Assembly (NCBI GenBank): GCA_020425085.1 | Contig: JAGQRW010000007.1 | Coordinates: 744,001-808,000 of the forward strand | Origin: Paracoccaceae bacterium | Lineage (GTDB): Bacteria; Pseudomonadota; Alphaproteobacteria; Rhodobacterales; Rhodobacteraceae | DNA: 64,000 nt | Direction of reading: 5' to 3' | Part shown: one piece after another, positions 27,812 to 36,478 of the stretch | Position numbering within the stretch: the first letter of the stretch is position 1 | Layout: each line of letters starts with the position of its first letter | Notes under the pieces: generated by a model | The model's input: only the letters and a program-made list of their open reading frames with translations | Told to the model about the DNA's origin: nothing | The model's database searches: none | Translations under genes and position numbers: made by a program

Positions 27812-28312
27812 ATGCCCGTCAACAAGCTTGACCCGATCGACCGGAACATCCTGCGAGAGCTTCAGGCCGACGGGCGCATGACCAACGTGGAACTGGCCCG
27901 GCGGGTCGGCATTTCCGCACCACCTTGTCTGCGCCGGGTGCGAACACTTGAGGAAAGCGGCCTGATCAAGGGCTATCACGCCCGTGTCAATGCCCGCGCC
28001 CTGGGCTTTGAGGTGCAGGTTTTCGCCATGGTCGGCCTGCATAGCCAGGCCGAATCGGACCTGAGCGCGTTTGAGCGAAAATGCCGTGAATGGCCGCTGG
28101 TGCGCGAGTGTCACATGCTGAACGGCGAAATTGATTTCATCCTGAAATGCGTCGCACCCGATCTGTCGTCATTCCAGAATTTTCTGACCGAAAGCCTGAC
28201 CGCGGCGCCCAATGTCGCCAGCGTCAAGACATCGCTGGTGATCCGCGGCGCCAAGGATGAACCCGGCGTGCCGTTCGACGTGCTGGAAGCCCGCGCCATG
28301 GCCGAGGACTAG
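27812..28312 (+). CDS. Lrp/AsnC-family transcriptional regulator
   Basis: 166 aa. N-terminal helix-turn-helix (LQADGRMTNVELARRVGISA, then PPCLRRVRTLEESGLIKGYH), linker and C-terminal RAM ligand-binding domain (70-150). The start is the ATG at 27812 since GAAGGA at 27797-27802 is well spaced for it, while the ATG at 27803 touches that site. Ligand is probably an amino acid. It may regulate the divergent trxB and itself. Confidence 0.93.
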   Translation: MPVNKLDPIDRNILRELQADGRMTNVELARRVGISAPPCLRRVRTLEESGLIKGYHARVNARALGFEVQVFAMVGLHSQAESDLSAFERKCREWPLVRECHMLNGEIDFILKCVAPDLSSFQNFLTESLTAAPNVASVKTSLVIRGAKDEPGVPFDVLEARAMAED

Positions 28313-28324
28313 GGCAGGGGGGCT

Positions 28325-29161
28325 TTAGCCTGCCCGACGCGGGGCCGGCCCCTCGAACCCACGCAGCGCCGGTCGTGCCATCGGCCCAAGCTTGCCTAGA
28401 TCGCCGCCAAGATGCACCAGTATTCGCCTCAGATGCGAAACCTGTTCCAGTGTCAGCATCGACACGCCGTATTCGCCCGGATGATAGCTTTCGGTTTCCA
28501 GGCCATTGGCCATGAAAATCTGGTGCCGGTCGAACATCAGATTGTAAAACATCAGATCGGGTGACGGGCGCACCCGCAGGACCGATCCGTCATCCACAAG
28601 ATCGACCACCGGCGCCAGCGTTTCCGGTGATCCATATAGCCGGGTACAGCTAGGATGGTTGGAAAGATAGCGAAACCGCGGCGACACCAGCAGATCATGC
28701 GACGGGCGCTGATAGCCAAGCGCATCGGCCCTGATGCGCAGGGGATGATGCGGCCCCCCGTCATTGCCACCTTGATCGGGCAGCGTGCAGCAACTGATCC
28801 AGCGCAATGCCACATAGCCGTTATCGCGGGTCTTGATCAGGTCGCCGGGGCGAAGATCCTCAACCGCGGTGTCGCCATCGCGGGTGGCGATCAGGGTGCC
28901 GCGCGCAACATTGGCGCAGATATCTTCAAGCGACAGTTCCGCCGGGGCCAGATGATCGAATTCGCTGATCGTGCCATCCGCCAGCTGCGCCGAAATTCCA
29001 TAGCTGCAAATCCGGGAACCTTTCGCATCCGTCGCGGGGATTTGGCTTGGTCTGATGGATGTCGCCGCATACGGCATGCCGTCGTTGGCGGGTGTTTCGG
29101 ATCTGGCTGTTAGGGGCGGGATATGGCCGGATGCCCGGCCGGGAATGGTGGAATACGTCAT
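28325..29161 (-). CDS. Hint-domain protein
   Basis: 278 aa. Residues 95-240 form a Hint_2-type domain: ARGTLIATRDGDTAVEDLRP, GDLIKTRDNGYVAL, then HHPLRIRADALG, the block DLLVSPRFRYLS and LMFDRHQIFMANGLETES. The nucleophile position before GT, Cys in self-processing Hint domains, is not Cys here (the only Cys lies two residues further away, in ICANVARGT). Such proteins abound in Rhodobacteraceae, often in secreted calcium-binding proteins; this one has no signal peptide. No function is known to me. Confidence 0.82.
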   Translation of the reverse strand: MTYSTIPGRASGHIPPLTARSETPANDGMPYAATSIRPSQIPATDAKGSRICSYGISAQLADGTISEFDHLAPAELSLEDICANVARGTLIATRDGDTAVEDLRPGDLIKTRDNGYVALRWISCCTLPDQGGNDGGPHHPLRIRADALGYQRPSHDLLVSPRFRYLSNHPSCTRLYGSPETLAPVVDLVDDGSVLRVRPSPDLMFYNLMFDRHQIFMANGLETESYHPGEYGVSMLTLEQVSHLRRILVHLGGDLGKLGPMARPALRGFEGPAPRRAG

Positions 29162-29495
29162 GCGATCAGTCCTTTACACGGTCCTGAGTGCACGCCCACA
29201 TCTACCCACCATCAACGTAGATGAACACATTACAATGGCCAACCAACTGGCCGACTTACACGAAACAGATAGCGCAAAAAGCGGTGATAAGTCAACAGGG
29301 CAGACCTATTTTGCACGTCTTCGATACAATCACCGGTTGGGGTGAAAACTGTTTCCTGATCCGGCGTTTCAAACCAATGCAAAATTCGCGTGTTCCCTGA
29401 CAGGATGAAACGAGGGCGCAGGCAAAGGCCGAAAACCCGCGCCGGAAACCGGAACGGGTTTGATGATTGGATGGTGGCAATGGATCCGCCGGTTT
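29162..29495. other. Intergenic stretch upstream of the Hint gene
   Basis: 334 bases, less GC-rich than its neighbours, without a convincing gene on either strand. It must hold the Hint gene promoter. Reading frames here are short and lack ribosome-binding sites. Confidence 0.5.
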
Positions 29496-29657
29496 TCAGC
29501 CCTTGGGCAACAGACGCCGGAAATCGACGCTCAGGATGCGGTTCTTCCAGGCTGCATTGCGGGTCTGGCGGTGCCAGGGCAAGTTGAAATTCAGCTTGTC
29601 AGCCTCGTCCAGAACCCATTTCATCCAGCGACTTTGCTTGCCCATAATCGTTACCAT
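29496..29657 (-). CDS. Small basic Trp-rich protein
   Basis: 53 aa from the ATG at 29657, or 49 aa from the in-frame ATG at 29645. The sequence is basic and rich in Trp (GKQSRWMKWVLDEADK, NLPWHRQTRNAAWKNR) and ends RRLLPKG. Codon use is like that of genes, and the composition resembles short basic proteins of roseobacters. It has no membrane segment. No clear Shine-Dalgarno is seen, so the start is uncertain. It lies between pgeF and the Hint gene on the same strand. Confidence 0.6.
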   Translation of the reverse strand: MVTIMGKQSRWMKWVLDEADKLNFNLPWHRQTRNAAWKNRILSVDFRRLLPKG

Positions 29658-29759
29658 CCCAGTCAAGAACCTGCCGCAAGGCGCGGCACTGATTGGAAAA
29701 TCCAGATTCTTTATGGCGTCAAAATGACCTGCTTGCGGTTTTTTCAGGTAATTTCGCGC

Positions 29760-30518
29760 TCAAAGCGATATCAACGAGATCTGGCGGCCATAATCCACCT
29801 CGCCCCTGTGTGTGCTGCGGCGATAGGAATAAAACCGACCGGGGTCGTCATAGGTGCAATGCCCGGTCCAGCGGGCGGATCCGATTCCGGCGCGGCGCAG
29901 GCGAAACAGCCCGAAAGCGGGCAGATCGAACATCATTCGCCCACTTTGCCCGGCGACAAAGAAATCCGCGTGATTCTGGTCGGCGGACAGGAAACGTTCG
30001 ACGAATTCGGGGCCGACCTCATAGGCGCTCTGGCTGATGCAGGGGCCGATGATGGCGCTGATGCGGCCACGATTCGCCCCCAACCCTTCCATCGCTGCGA
30101 TGGTGTTTTCCAATACGCCGTCCAGCGCCCCTTTCCAGCCGGCATGTGCCACGCCGATTACCCCGGCTGATCTGTCGGCAAGCAGTACCGGCTGGCAATC
30201 GGCGGTCAGAACCGCCAGCAAAAGACCCGGTTTGTTGGTTACCATGGCGTCGCATTTCGGGCGCGCGGTGCCAAAGGCATGTTCGACCACCAGAACATCG
30301 GAAGAATGCGACTGATGCGCCGTCAGCAACAAATCCGCGGCCCCCCCCATGGCATCGCTGACCAGGCGGCGATTGGTGATGATCGCGTCGCGCTGATCCG
30401 AGGAACCGGGGCCGCAATTCAACCCGGCAAAGATGCCTGAGGAAACACCGCCCCGGCGACCGAAGAAACCGTGTCTGAGCGGCAGCAATTCGTCGACGGT
30501 CAGGATTTCAAGTGTCAT
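29760..30518 (-). CDS. pgeF: Peptidoglycan editing factor / polyphenol oxidase-type laccase PgeF
   Basis: 252 aa from the ATG at 30518. The metal-binding His/Cys residues of the YfiH family are visible in LLTAHQSHSSDV, LTADCQPVLL and VAHAGWKGAL. The family removes wrong stem-peptide residues from peptidoglycan precursors and was first described as a laccase. The start overlaps the stop of the methyltransferase gene by 11 bases; the longer frame has no start signal. Confidence 0.9.
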   Translation of the reverse strand: MTLEILTVDELLPLRHGFFGRRGGVSSGIFAGLNCGPGSSDQRDAIITNRRLVSDAMGGAADLLLTAHQSHSSDVLVVEHAFGTARPKCDAMVTNKPGLLLAVLTADCQPVLLADRSAGVIGVAHAGWKGALDGVLENTIAAMEGLGANRGRISAIIGPCISQSAYEVGPEFVERFLSADQNHADFFVAGQSGRMMFDLPAFGLFRLRRAGIGSARWTGHCTYDDPGRFYSYRRSTHRGEVDYGRQISLISL

Positions 30519-31587
30519 TCTGGCTGAATCCCGGTGGCGGGGCGGTGCCATGGCGATGAAAGGCGATGGCTTTGAACAGACTCCCCATTTCTTCGGAGGA
30601 GGTCAAGCGGTGATATGCGGCCAGATGCTGCTGCAATGGTTCGCCCACCATGCCCGCCGCCAAAGTCTCGGCGCGAACCCCGATGCCAAGGCGATGCAGC
30701 AATTCACCCTGTGGCGTCAGCGGGGTGGCGGCGACGTTGCCCGCCGCCTTGGCGAGTGCGGCAAAATCCACATGGGCGGTCAGGTCGGCCTGGCCGGGAT
30801 TGGCCAGCGGGTGCTGTTTTTCGTGATTTCGCACCGCCTGAAAACTGTCGCCCGTATTGCCGAATTCACCATAGTCGATCACCATGGCGGTGCCGCCGAA
30901 CCCCTCGATCCGATGACCGATTTCGCCGATCAGTGCCTCGGCCGCCTTGTTGACCTCGACCATCTGACCGGGTTTTGCGCTTTCGGCAAGATCATCGGTC
31001 GGCGGAACGGGCAGGGGGGCGGCCAGCCCGAAAACCAGCTTGTCACCGTCAAGCCCGATCATCCGTTCCTGCCAGCCCTGCCCGGTGCGCTGAAACTGGC
31101 GGATTGGCAGGGCATCAAAGAACTCGTTGGCGATCAGGTAGATCGGCAGATCCGGCAGATCAGAAACCGAGGCGACCCAGTTGGCCTTGTGACCCGCCAA
31201 CGCCGCCGCCTGTACCTTGACCAGGGCCGGCGACGCCTCGACCAGCCAGATCTCGGCGGCGGCAAGAAAGCCCGGAACACCCGCCGTTGCGCGTAGCATA
31301 TCGGCCATCAGCGTGCCGCGCCCCGGCCCGAGTTCCACCAGCGCGAACCGCACCGGTGCCCCCTGATCCAGCCAGCTTTGCGCCAGCGCAAGGCCCAGCA
31401 ACTCGCCGAACATCTGGCTGATCTCGGGGGCGGTGATGAAATCCCCGGCGCGGCCGATCGGTTTGCCCTGCATGTAATAGCCATGATCTGGGTGCAAAAG
31501 GCAAAGGTTCATGTATTCGGCGACGCTGATGGGACCAAAGCGTTTGATCTGCGCCCGAAGAATTTGTTCAACCGGGGTCATCCGCAC
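30508..31587 (-). CDS. MidA/NDUFAF7-family SAM-dependent methyltransferase
   Basis: 359 aa. Family signature at the N-terminus (GPISVAEYMNLCLLHPDHGYY) and the SAM-binding ELGPGRGTLMADML near 85-98. The mitochondrial homologue methylates an Arg in a respiratory complex I subunit. Overlaps lgt by 10 bases and pgeF by 11, so the three are one operon, an order typical for Rhodobacteraceae. Confidence 0.9.
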   Translation of the reverse strand: MRMTPVEQILRAQIKRFGPISVAEYMNLCLLHPDHGYYMQGKPIGRAGDFITAPEISQMFGELLGLALAQSWLDQGAPVRFALVELGPGRGTLMADMLRATAGVPGFLAAAEIWLVEASPALVKVQAAALAGHKANWVASVSDLPDLPIYLIANEFFDALPIRQFQRTGQGWQERMIGLDGDKLVFGLAAPLPVPPTDDLAESAKPGQMVEVNKAAEALIGEIGHRIEGFGGTAMVIDYGEFGNTGDSFQAVRNHEKQHPLANPGQADLTAHVDFAALAKAAGNVAATPLTPQGELLHRLGIGVRAETLAAGMVGEPLQQHLAAYHRLTSSEEMGSLFKAIAFHRHGTAPPPGFSQNDT

Positions 31588-32465
31588 CGCCTGGTTCGCC
31601 AGATGACGAAACCACCGATCAGCACCATGGGCAGCGACAGAACCTGCCCCATGCTCAGCCCGATATCGCCCAAATGCAACGCGTAGCCCATGGGATTGTC
31701 AAGCGATGCAAACTGCTGATCCGGTTGGCGGAACAATTCGACAAAACTCCGCGCTGCGCCGTAGATCAGAAAAAACGCCCCGATCAGCGCCCCCGGCGTT
31801 TTCAGCCAGCCCCGCCTGTAGGCAAGATAATACATCAATATAACCATCAGCAGCCCTTCCAGCCCGGCCTCGTATAGCTGTGAAGGATGGCGCGCGCAGA
31901 CGCCTTGCCAGTCGGGCGGGCAGGTTTCGGCCAGTTCGCCGGGAAATGCCACCGCCCAGGGCAGATGCGACGGCCGCCCCCAAAGTTCGGCATTGATGAA
32001 ATTCGCCAGACGACCGAAGAACAGGCCGATCCCCGCGGTTGCCGCCATGCAATCGCCAAGGCTGGCAACGCGCAGCTTGTGACGACGCGCGAACAGATAA
32101 CCAGCCAGGATCACCCCGAGAAATCCACCGTGAAACGACATGCCGCCCTGCCAGATCAGCGGGATTTCCCGTGGGTTTTCAAAATAATACCCCGGCTGAT
32201 AGAACAGAACAAATCCCAGTCGCCCGCCAAGGATTACCCCAAGGATCACCCAGGTCAGCAAATCCTCGACCTGTTTCGCGCTCATCGGCGGGGAATCGTT
32301 CAGCCACAAACCGGGTCGGCGGACCATCAGAACGACCCACCGCCATGCCAGCACCAGCCCCAGGATATAGGCCAGCGCATACCAACGCAGCGCCAGATGA
32401 AACCCGGCCAGATCAATCGAGAAAATCTCGGGCGAGATATCCGGAAACGGTAGGATTGCCTGCAT
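31578..32465 (-). CDS. lgt: Prolipoprotein diacylglyceryl transferase
   Basis: 295 aa from the ATG at 32465 (MQAILPFP). Seven membrane helices. The Lgt signature GRLANFINAELWGRPS is present, as is the HPSQLYEAGLEG motif with the essential His and Tyr. It transfers diacylglycerol from phosphatidylglycerol to the lipobox Cys of prolipoproteins, including the TPR and OmpA lipoproteins of the Tad locus. First gene of the operon with midA and pgeF, divergent to ubiK. Confidence 0.95.
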   Translation of the reverse strand: MQAILPFPDISPEIFSIDLAGFHLALRWYALAYILGLVLAWRWVVLMVRRPGLWLNDSPPMSAKQVEDLLTWVILGVILGGRLGFVLFYQPGYYFENPREIPLIWQGGMSFHGGFLGVILAGYLFARRHKLRVASLGDCMAATAGIGLFFGRLANFINAELWGRPSHLPWAVAFPGELAETCPPDWQGVCARHPSQLYEAGLEGLLMVILMYYLAYRRGWLKTPGALIGAFFLIYGAARSFVELFRQPDQQFASLDNPMGYALHLGDIGLSMGQVLSLPMVLIGGFVIWRTRRCG

Positions 32466-32584
32466 GTTCTGCCCCGTGGTCTGCTGTCCATTCCTGATCG
32501 CGGCTGGCAAGATATGTCAACCGCAACCTTGGCAAATCCGCCCGGGATTGTCATATAGGGAACATCACCGGCAAGGAGGCGACA

Positions 32585-32878
32585 ATGCATTCACGCAACA
32601 AGATTTTCGACGATATCGCACAGTTGATGAACAATGCGGCTGGCGTGGCCCAGGGTGCAAGGGACGAAGCCCAGAACGCCATGAAAAGCCTGATGGATCG
32701 CTGGCTGGCCGATCGTGAATTCGTCACCCGAGAAGAATTCGAGGCGGTCCGCCTGATGGCGCAAAAGGCGCGCGAGGAAAACGAATCCCTGAAATCGCGG
32801 CTGAATGCCTTGGAATCAGCGGCGAAACCGGCGGCAAAATCTGCACCAAAACCCAAGACCGCCGCCGCCAAAAAATAA
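32585..32878 (+). CDS. ubiK: Ubiquinone biosynthesis accessory factor UbiK
   Basis: 97 aa BMFP-domain protein: an amphipathic N-terminal helix (KIFDDIAQLMNNAAGVAQG), a coiled coil (FVTREEFEAVRLMAQKAREE) and an Ala/Lys/Pro-rich tail. UbiK supports the UbiJ-linked ubiquinone-making complex. An AAGGAGG site precedes the ATG. Divergent from lgt. Confidence 0.88.
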   Translation: MHSRNKIFDDIAQLMNNAAGVAQGARDEAQNAMKSLMDRWLADREFVTREEFEAVRLMAQKAREENESLKSRLNALESAAKPAAKSAPKPKTAAAKK

Positions 32879-32881
32879 CAC

Positions 32882-32899
32882 CGGCAGCATTTGCTGCCG
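32882..32899 (+). terminator. Possible hairpin terminator of ubiK
   Basis: Perfect 8-bp stem CGGCAGCA-TT-TGCTGCCG starts 4 bases after the ubiK stop. No T run follows, so it may only stabilise the mRNA end. Confidence 0.35.
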
Positions 32900-32923
32900 A
32901 TCTCTGGGGAAAAATGACCGACG

Positions 32924-32953
32924 TCTGTGGATAAGCGCCGAGCTATCCACAGA
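32924..32953. promoter_or_regulatory. Inverted pair of DnaA-box-like sequences
   Basis: The perfect dyad TCTGTGGATA-N10-TATCCACAGA contains TGTGGATAA (32926-32934, complement of the consensus DnaA box TTATCCACA) and the near-match CTATCCACA (32943-32951) in opposite directions. It lies between ubiK and ybjN, 46 bases after ubiK. It could titrate DnaA, link the ybjN promoter to DnaA, or simply be a terminator-like hairpin. Confidence 0.5.
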
Positions 32954-33115
32954 TTTGGTCTGCGCAGTGATTTTCATAAAACTTTAGCTTTACAGGTTGG
33001 CGATTTCGGACCACCATATCTGGTAAGGTCGGAAATTTACAACGCGACCATTAGTGAGGTTCCCTTTCTGTAGTGGGGCTGACATCCACGCAGATCCTTA
33101 GCAAAGGCACAGGCA

Positions 33116-33619
33116 ATGGCAAATCTAGAGCAGTATCTTGATACCGTGGAAATCCATCCCATCGACATCGTCGAAACCCTGGCTGAACATCACGACTGGG
33201 ATTTCGACCGGGTAGCCGATGACCAGATCGCCATGGCGATCGAAGGCCAGTGGCGAACCTATTCCATCACGCTTGCATGGTCGGCCAGCGATGAAACCCT
33301 GCGTCTGGTCTGTTCGTTCGAGATGGACCCGCCCGAGGACCGTCTGCCGCATCTTTACGAAACTCTGAACAGCGCCAATGATCGTTGCTGGGCCGGGGCG
33401 TTCACGCTTTGGCAGGAACACAAGCTGATGGTCTATCGCTATGGTCTGGTGCTGACGGGGGGCGAAACCGCCGGCACGACCCAGATTGACCAGCTTGTGC
33501 GCATCGCAGTGGCGAATTGCGAGCGGTTCTATCCAGCGTTCCAACTGGTTTGCTGGGGCGATGAAACACCGAAATCCGCCATGCGGATCGCCATGGACGA
33601 GGCATTCGGAACTGCATAG
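33116..33619 (+). CDS. YbjN-domain protein
   Basis: 167 aa, the usual size. The YbjN fold (a type III secretion chaperone-like alpha/beta fold) is recognised from IVETLAEHHDWDFDRVADDQ, the strand ITLAWSASDETLRLVCSFEM and the central LNSANDRCWAGAF. The role is unknown; family members influence motility and stress responses. It precedes proC by 33 bases and probably shares its operon. Confidence 0.82.
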   Translation: MANLEQYLDTVEIHPIDIVETLAEHHDWDFDRVADDQIAMAIEGQWRTYSITLAWSASDETLRLVCSFEMDPPEDRLPHLYETLNSANDRCWAGAFTLWQEHKLMVYRYGLVLTGGETAGTTQIDQLVRIAVANCERFYPAFQLVCWGDETPKSAMRIAMDEAFGTA

Positions 33620-33652
33620 CATACCCCCTGTCGAGACAAAGCAGGAGGGAAC

Positions 33653-34480
33653 ATGGATCTGGGCGAAGTAAACCGCAACGGTCTGGTATTGCTGGGCTGC
33701 GGCAAGATGGGTTCGGCCATGCTGGCGGGCTGGCTTGCTGGCGGATTGGCACCGGGCAATGTCTGGGTGCTGGATCCGAAACCTTCGGACTGGGTGTCAG
33801 GTTTGACCGGCAAAGGATTGAATCTGAACGTGGAATTGCCAGTCGCGCCAGCCATCTGCATGGTCGCGGTCAAACCGCAGATGATGGGCGAGGCATTGCC
33901 GCGATTGCAGGCGCTTGGTAACGGCAAGACCCTGTTTCTGTCGATCGCCGCCGGCACCTCGATCGCCGCTTTCGAGGCGGTTCTGGGGGCCGGAACGCCC
34001 ATTGTCCGCGCCATGCCGAACACACCTGCCGCTGTGGGCCATGGCATCACCGCGCTATACGGCAACCATCAATCCAATCAGCAACACATGCAACTGGCCG
34101 AAACCCTGCTCAGCGCCATCGGGCAAACGGTTCGCCTTGATGCGGAATCTGAGATGGATGCGGTCACCGCCGTTTCAGGTTCCGGCCCGGCATATGTGTT
34201 TCACCTGATCGAAACCCTTGCCGCTGCCGGCGAGGCCGAGGGTTTGCCGGCTGAACTGGCGATGAAACTGGCACTGGTCACGGTTGCAGGGGCCGGTGAT
34301 CTGGCGGAAAACGCCAGCGAAAGCGTGACCGAATTGCGTGTCAACGTAACCTCGCCCGGTGGCACCACCGAGGCGGCGTTGAAGGTGCTTATGGACACCG
34401 AGACCGGATTTCCGGCGCTGATGAAACGCGCCGTTAGGGCCGCTGCCGCACGAGGCCGGGAACTGGGCCGGATGCCATGA
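33653..34480 (+). CDS. proC: Pyrroline-5-carboxylate reductase
   Basis: 275 aa. N-terminal Rossmann motif LVLLGCGKMGSAMLAGWL and the ProC signature in the C-terminal domain (VTAVSGSGPAYVFHLIETL). Last step of proline synthesis with NAD(P)H. AGGAGGGAAC lies right before the ATG. The stop overlaps the next start by 4 bases. Confidence 0.94.
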   Translation: MDLGEVNRNGLVLLGCGKMGSAMLAGWLAGGLAPGNVWVLDPKPSDWVSGLTGKGLNLNVELPVAPAICMVAVKPQMMGEALPRLQALGNGKTLFLSIAAGTSIAAFEAVLGAGTPIVRAMPNTPAAVGHGITALYGNHQSNQQHMQLAETLLSAIGQTVRLDAESEMDAVTAVSGSGPAYVFHLIETLAAAGEAEGLPAELAMKLALVTVAGAGDLAENASESVTELRVNVTSPGGTTEAALKVLMDTETGFPALMKRAVRAAAARGRELGRMP

Positions 34481-34815
34481 ACGAGATCAGTTTCGATGAC
34501 TTCCTCAAGGTCGATATCCGGGCTGGCCGGGTGATCCGCGCCGAACCGTATCCCGAAGCGCGAAAACCCGCGATCAAGCTATGGCTGGATTTCGGCGATG
34601 AAATCGGGGAACGGAAATCCTCGGCTCAGATCACGGCCCATTACCAGCCGGAAAAACTGGTCGGGCGCATGGTAATGGCAGTGGTGAATTTTCCGCCGCG
34701 CCAGATTGGCAGGTTCATCTCCGAGGTGCTGGTGTTGGGGGTCGCTGATTCAAACGGTGATATCGTACTGCTGGCCCCGGATCAGGCGGTGCCGCCAGGT
34801 GCAAGGATGCACTGA
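34477..34815 (+). CDS. csaA: tRNA-binding protein CsaA
   Basis: 112 aa, one OB-fold tRNA-binding domain: FLKVDIRAGRVIRAEPYPEA, KSSAQITAHYQPEKLVGR and VVNFPPRQIGRF. CsaA proteins act as chaperone-like factors in protein export in some bacteria and bind tRNA. It overlaps proC by 4 bases and the next gene by 1, so all three are co-translated. Confidence 0.9.
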   Translation: MNEISFDDFLKVDIRAGRVIRAEPYPEARKPAIKLWLDFGDEIGERKSSAQITAHYQPEKLVGRMVMAVVNFPPRQIGRFISEVLVLGVADSNGDIVLLAPDQAVPPGARMH

Positions 34816-35777
34816 TGACCCGCAAGAAAGTGTTGTTCACACGGCCAATGCCGGAACCGGTGATCAAGGCGGCAAAGACCGGGTTTGATGTGACGGTTGC
34901 CGCCGACAACCAGCCCTGGCCGGTGGCCGAATGCCGGGCGGCGATGCTGGAATATGATGCGATCGTGCCGACCCTTGGCGACGGGTTCAGCCAACAGGCG
35001 TTTGCCGATCTGGTGCCCCGTTGCCGTCTGCTGGCGAATTTCGGCGTTGGTTACAATCATATCGACGTGGCAGCGGCAGCAGGCTGCGGCATTGTTGTCA
35101 GCAACACGCCGGGTGCGGTTACCGATGCCACTGCCGATCTGGCGATCCTGCTGATGCTGATGACGGCGCGTCGCGCCGGCGAGGGGGAGCGGCTGGTCAG
35201 ATCCGGGCGCTGGCAGGGCTGGCACCCGACCCAGATGCTGGGAATGCACGTTACCGGCAAGACGCTGGGGATCATCGGCATGGGGCGCATCGGTCGGGCG
35301 GTGGCCAGACGGGCGCATTGCGGATTTCAGATGCCGGTGGTCTTTTTCAACCGCTCAAGCGTGGCGGATTGCGGTATTCCGGCGGCGCGGCAACTGCCAG
35401 ACATGGCCAAAGTGATGGCAACCAGCGATGTGGTTTCCATCAATGTTCCGGGCGGGGACAGGAACCGGCACCTGATCTCGGCCAAAATGCTGGCGGCGAT
35501 GCGCCCCGGCAGCATTCTTGTCAACACGGCGCGTGGTGACGTGGTCGACCAATCCGCAATGATTGCGGCGCTGAAATCGGGGGCTTTGGCGGGGGCGGGA
35601 CTGGATGTTTATGAGGATGAACCGCAAGTACCCAAGGCGTTGGTTAAAATGGAGAATGTGGTGTTGCTGCCGCATCTTGGCACCAACGCGCTGGAGGTTC
35701 GCACCCATATGGGGCTGATGGCGGTGAAGAATGTCACAGCGTATTTTGCCGGAAATGATCTGCCAAACAAGGTCTGA
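34815..35777 (+). CDS. D-2-hydroxyacid dehydrogenase (glyoxylate/hydroxypyruvate reductase type)
   Basis: 320 aa. NAD-binding GIIGMGRIGRAVARRA in the middle, and the three catalytic residues: Arg in LVNTARGDVVD, Glu in DVYEDEPQVPK and His in LLPHLGTN. Likely reduces glyoxylate or hydroxypyruvate. Coupled to csaA by a TGATG overlap. It converges on tdk with about 60 bases between. Confidence 0.9.
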   Translation: MTRKKVLFTRPMPEPVIKAAKTGFDVTVAADNQPWPVAECRAAMLEYDAIVPTLGDGFSQQAFADLVPRCRLLANFGVGYNHIDVAAAAGCGIVVSNTPGAVTDATADLAILLMLMTARRAGEGERLVRSGRWQGWHPTQMLGMHVTGKTLGIIGMGRIGRAVARRAHCGFQMPVVFFNRSSVADCGIPAARQLPDMAKVMATSDVVSINVPGGDRNRHLISAKMLAAMRPGSILVNTARGDVVDQSAMIAALKSGALAGAGLDVYEDEPQVPKALVKMENVVLLPHLGTNALEVRTHMGLMAVKNVTAYFAGNDLPNKV

Positions 35778-35837
35778 TAACAATGGTTTGTAACGATATG
35801 TTCAGGCACAACACGAAGCCGCTGACCTTGCCCGCCT

Positions 35838-36416
35838 TCACGCCCCCATCGCCTCGCGCCAATGCCGCCGACACAGCGACAGATAGGTTTCGTTGCCGCC
35901 GATCTGCACCTGCGCGCCGTCGTGCAAGGGCTTGCCGTCGGGTCCGTTCCTGACCACCATGGTTGCCTTCTTGCCGCAAAAACAGATGGTTCTGATCTCG
36001 CGCATCTCATCCGCCCAGGCCAGCAGGGCAGCGGAACCGGGGAACAGTTCACCGCGAAAATCGACCCGCAGACCATAACACATCACCGGTAGGCCAAGAT
36101 CATCCACCGCACGCGCCAGTTGCCAGACCTGATCCTTGGTCAAAAACTGCGCCTCATCGACGAAAACGCAGGTAACGGAACCGCTTGCAAGCCGATCTTC
36201 AAGCATCTTGAACAGATCGGTGTCGGGCGAAAACGTATCGGCATCGCGCCCGATACCGATGCGTGAGCCAATCCTGCCCTGTCCGGCGCGATGGTCAAGG
36301 TTGGCGGTCAGAAGATAGGTCTCCATCCCGCGTTCGCCGTAATTATGCGCAGCTTGCAGCAGCAGGGTCGATTTGCCCGCATTCATGGTGGAGTAATGGA
36401 AATAAAGCTTGGCCAT
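35838..36416 (-). CDS. tdk: Thymidine kinase
   Basis: 192 aa type II thymidine kinase. P-loop STMNAGKSTLLL at 9-20, the DEAQF motif with the catalytic Glu (VFVDEAQFLTKD) and zinc-binding Cys residues in TICFCGKKA, with C/H in SLCRRHW. It salvages thymidine. Start ATG at 36416. Follows carB in the same direction after a 62-base gap. Confidence 0.94.
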   Translation of the reverse strand: MAKLYFHYSTMNAGKSTLLLQAAHNYGERGMETYLLTANLDHRAGQGRIGSRIGIGRDADTFSPDTDLFKMLEDRLASGSVTCVFVDEAQFLTKDQVWQLARAVDDLGLPVMCYGLRVDFRGELFPGSAALLAWADEMREIRTICFCGKKATMVVRNGPDGKPLHDGAQVQIGGNETYLSLCRRHWREAMGA

Positions 36417-36478
36417 GACAAGTTTCTGCCCTTACCGCCGCCTTGTTTCAAGCGACAAATCGCAACGCAAATGGGCTG

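Noticed and set aside
30508-30551. Longer pgeF start at 30551
   Set aside because: It overlaps the methyltransferase gene further and adds residues not typical for the family; the ATG at 30518 fits the usual N-terminus.
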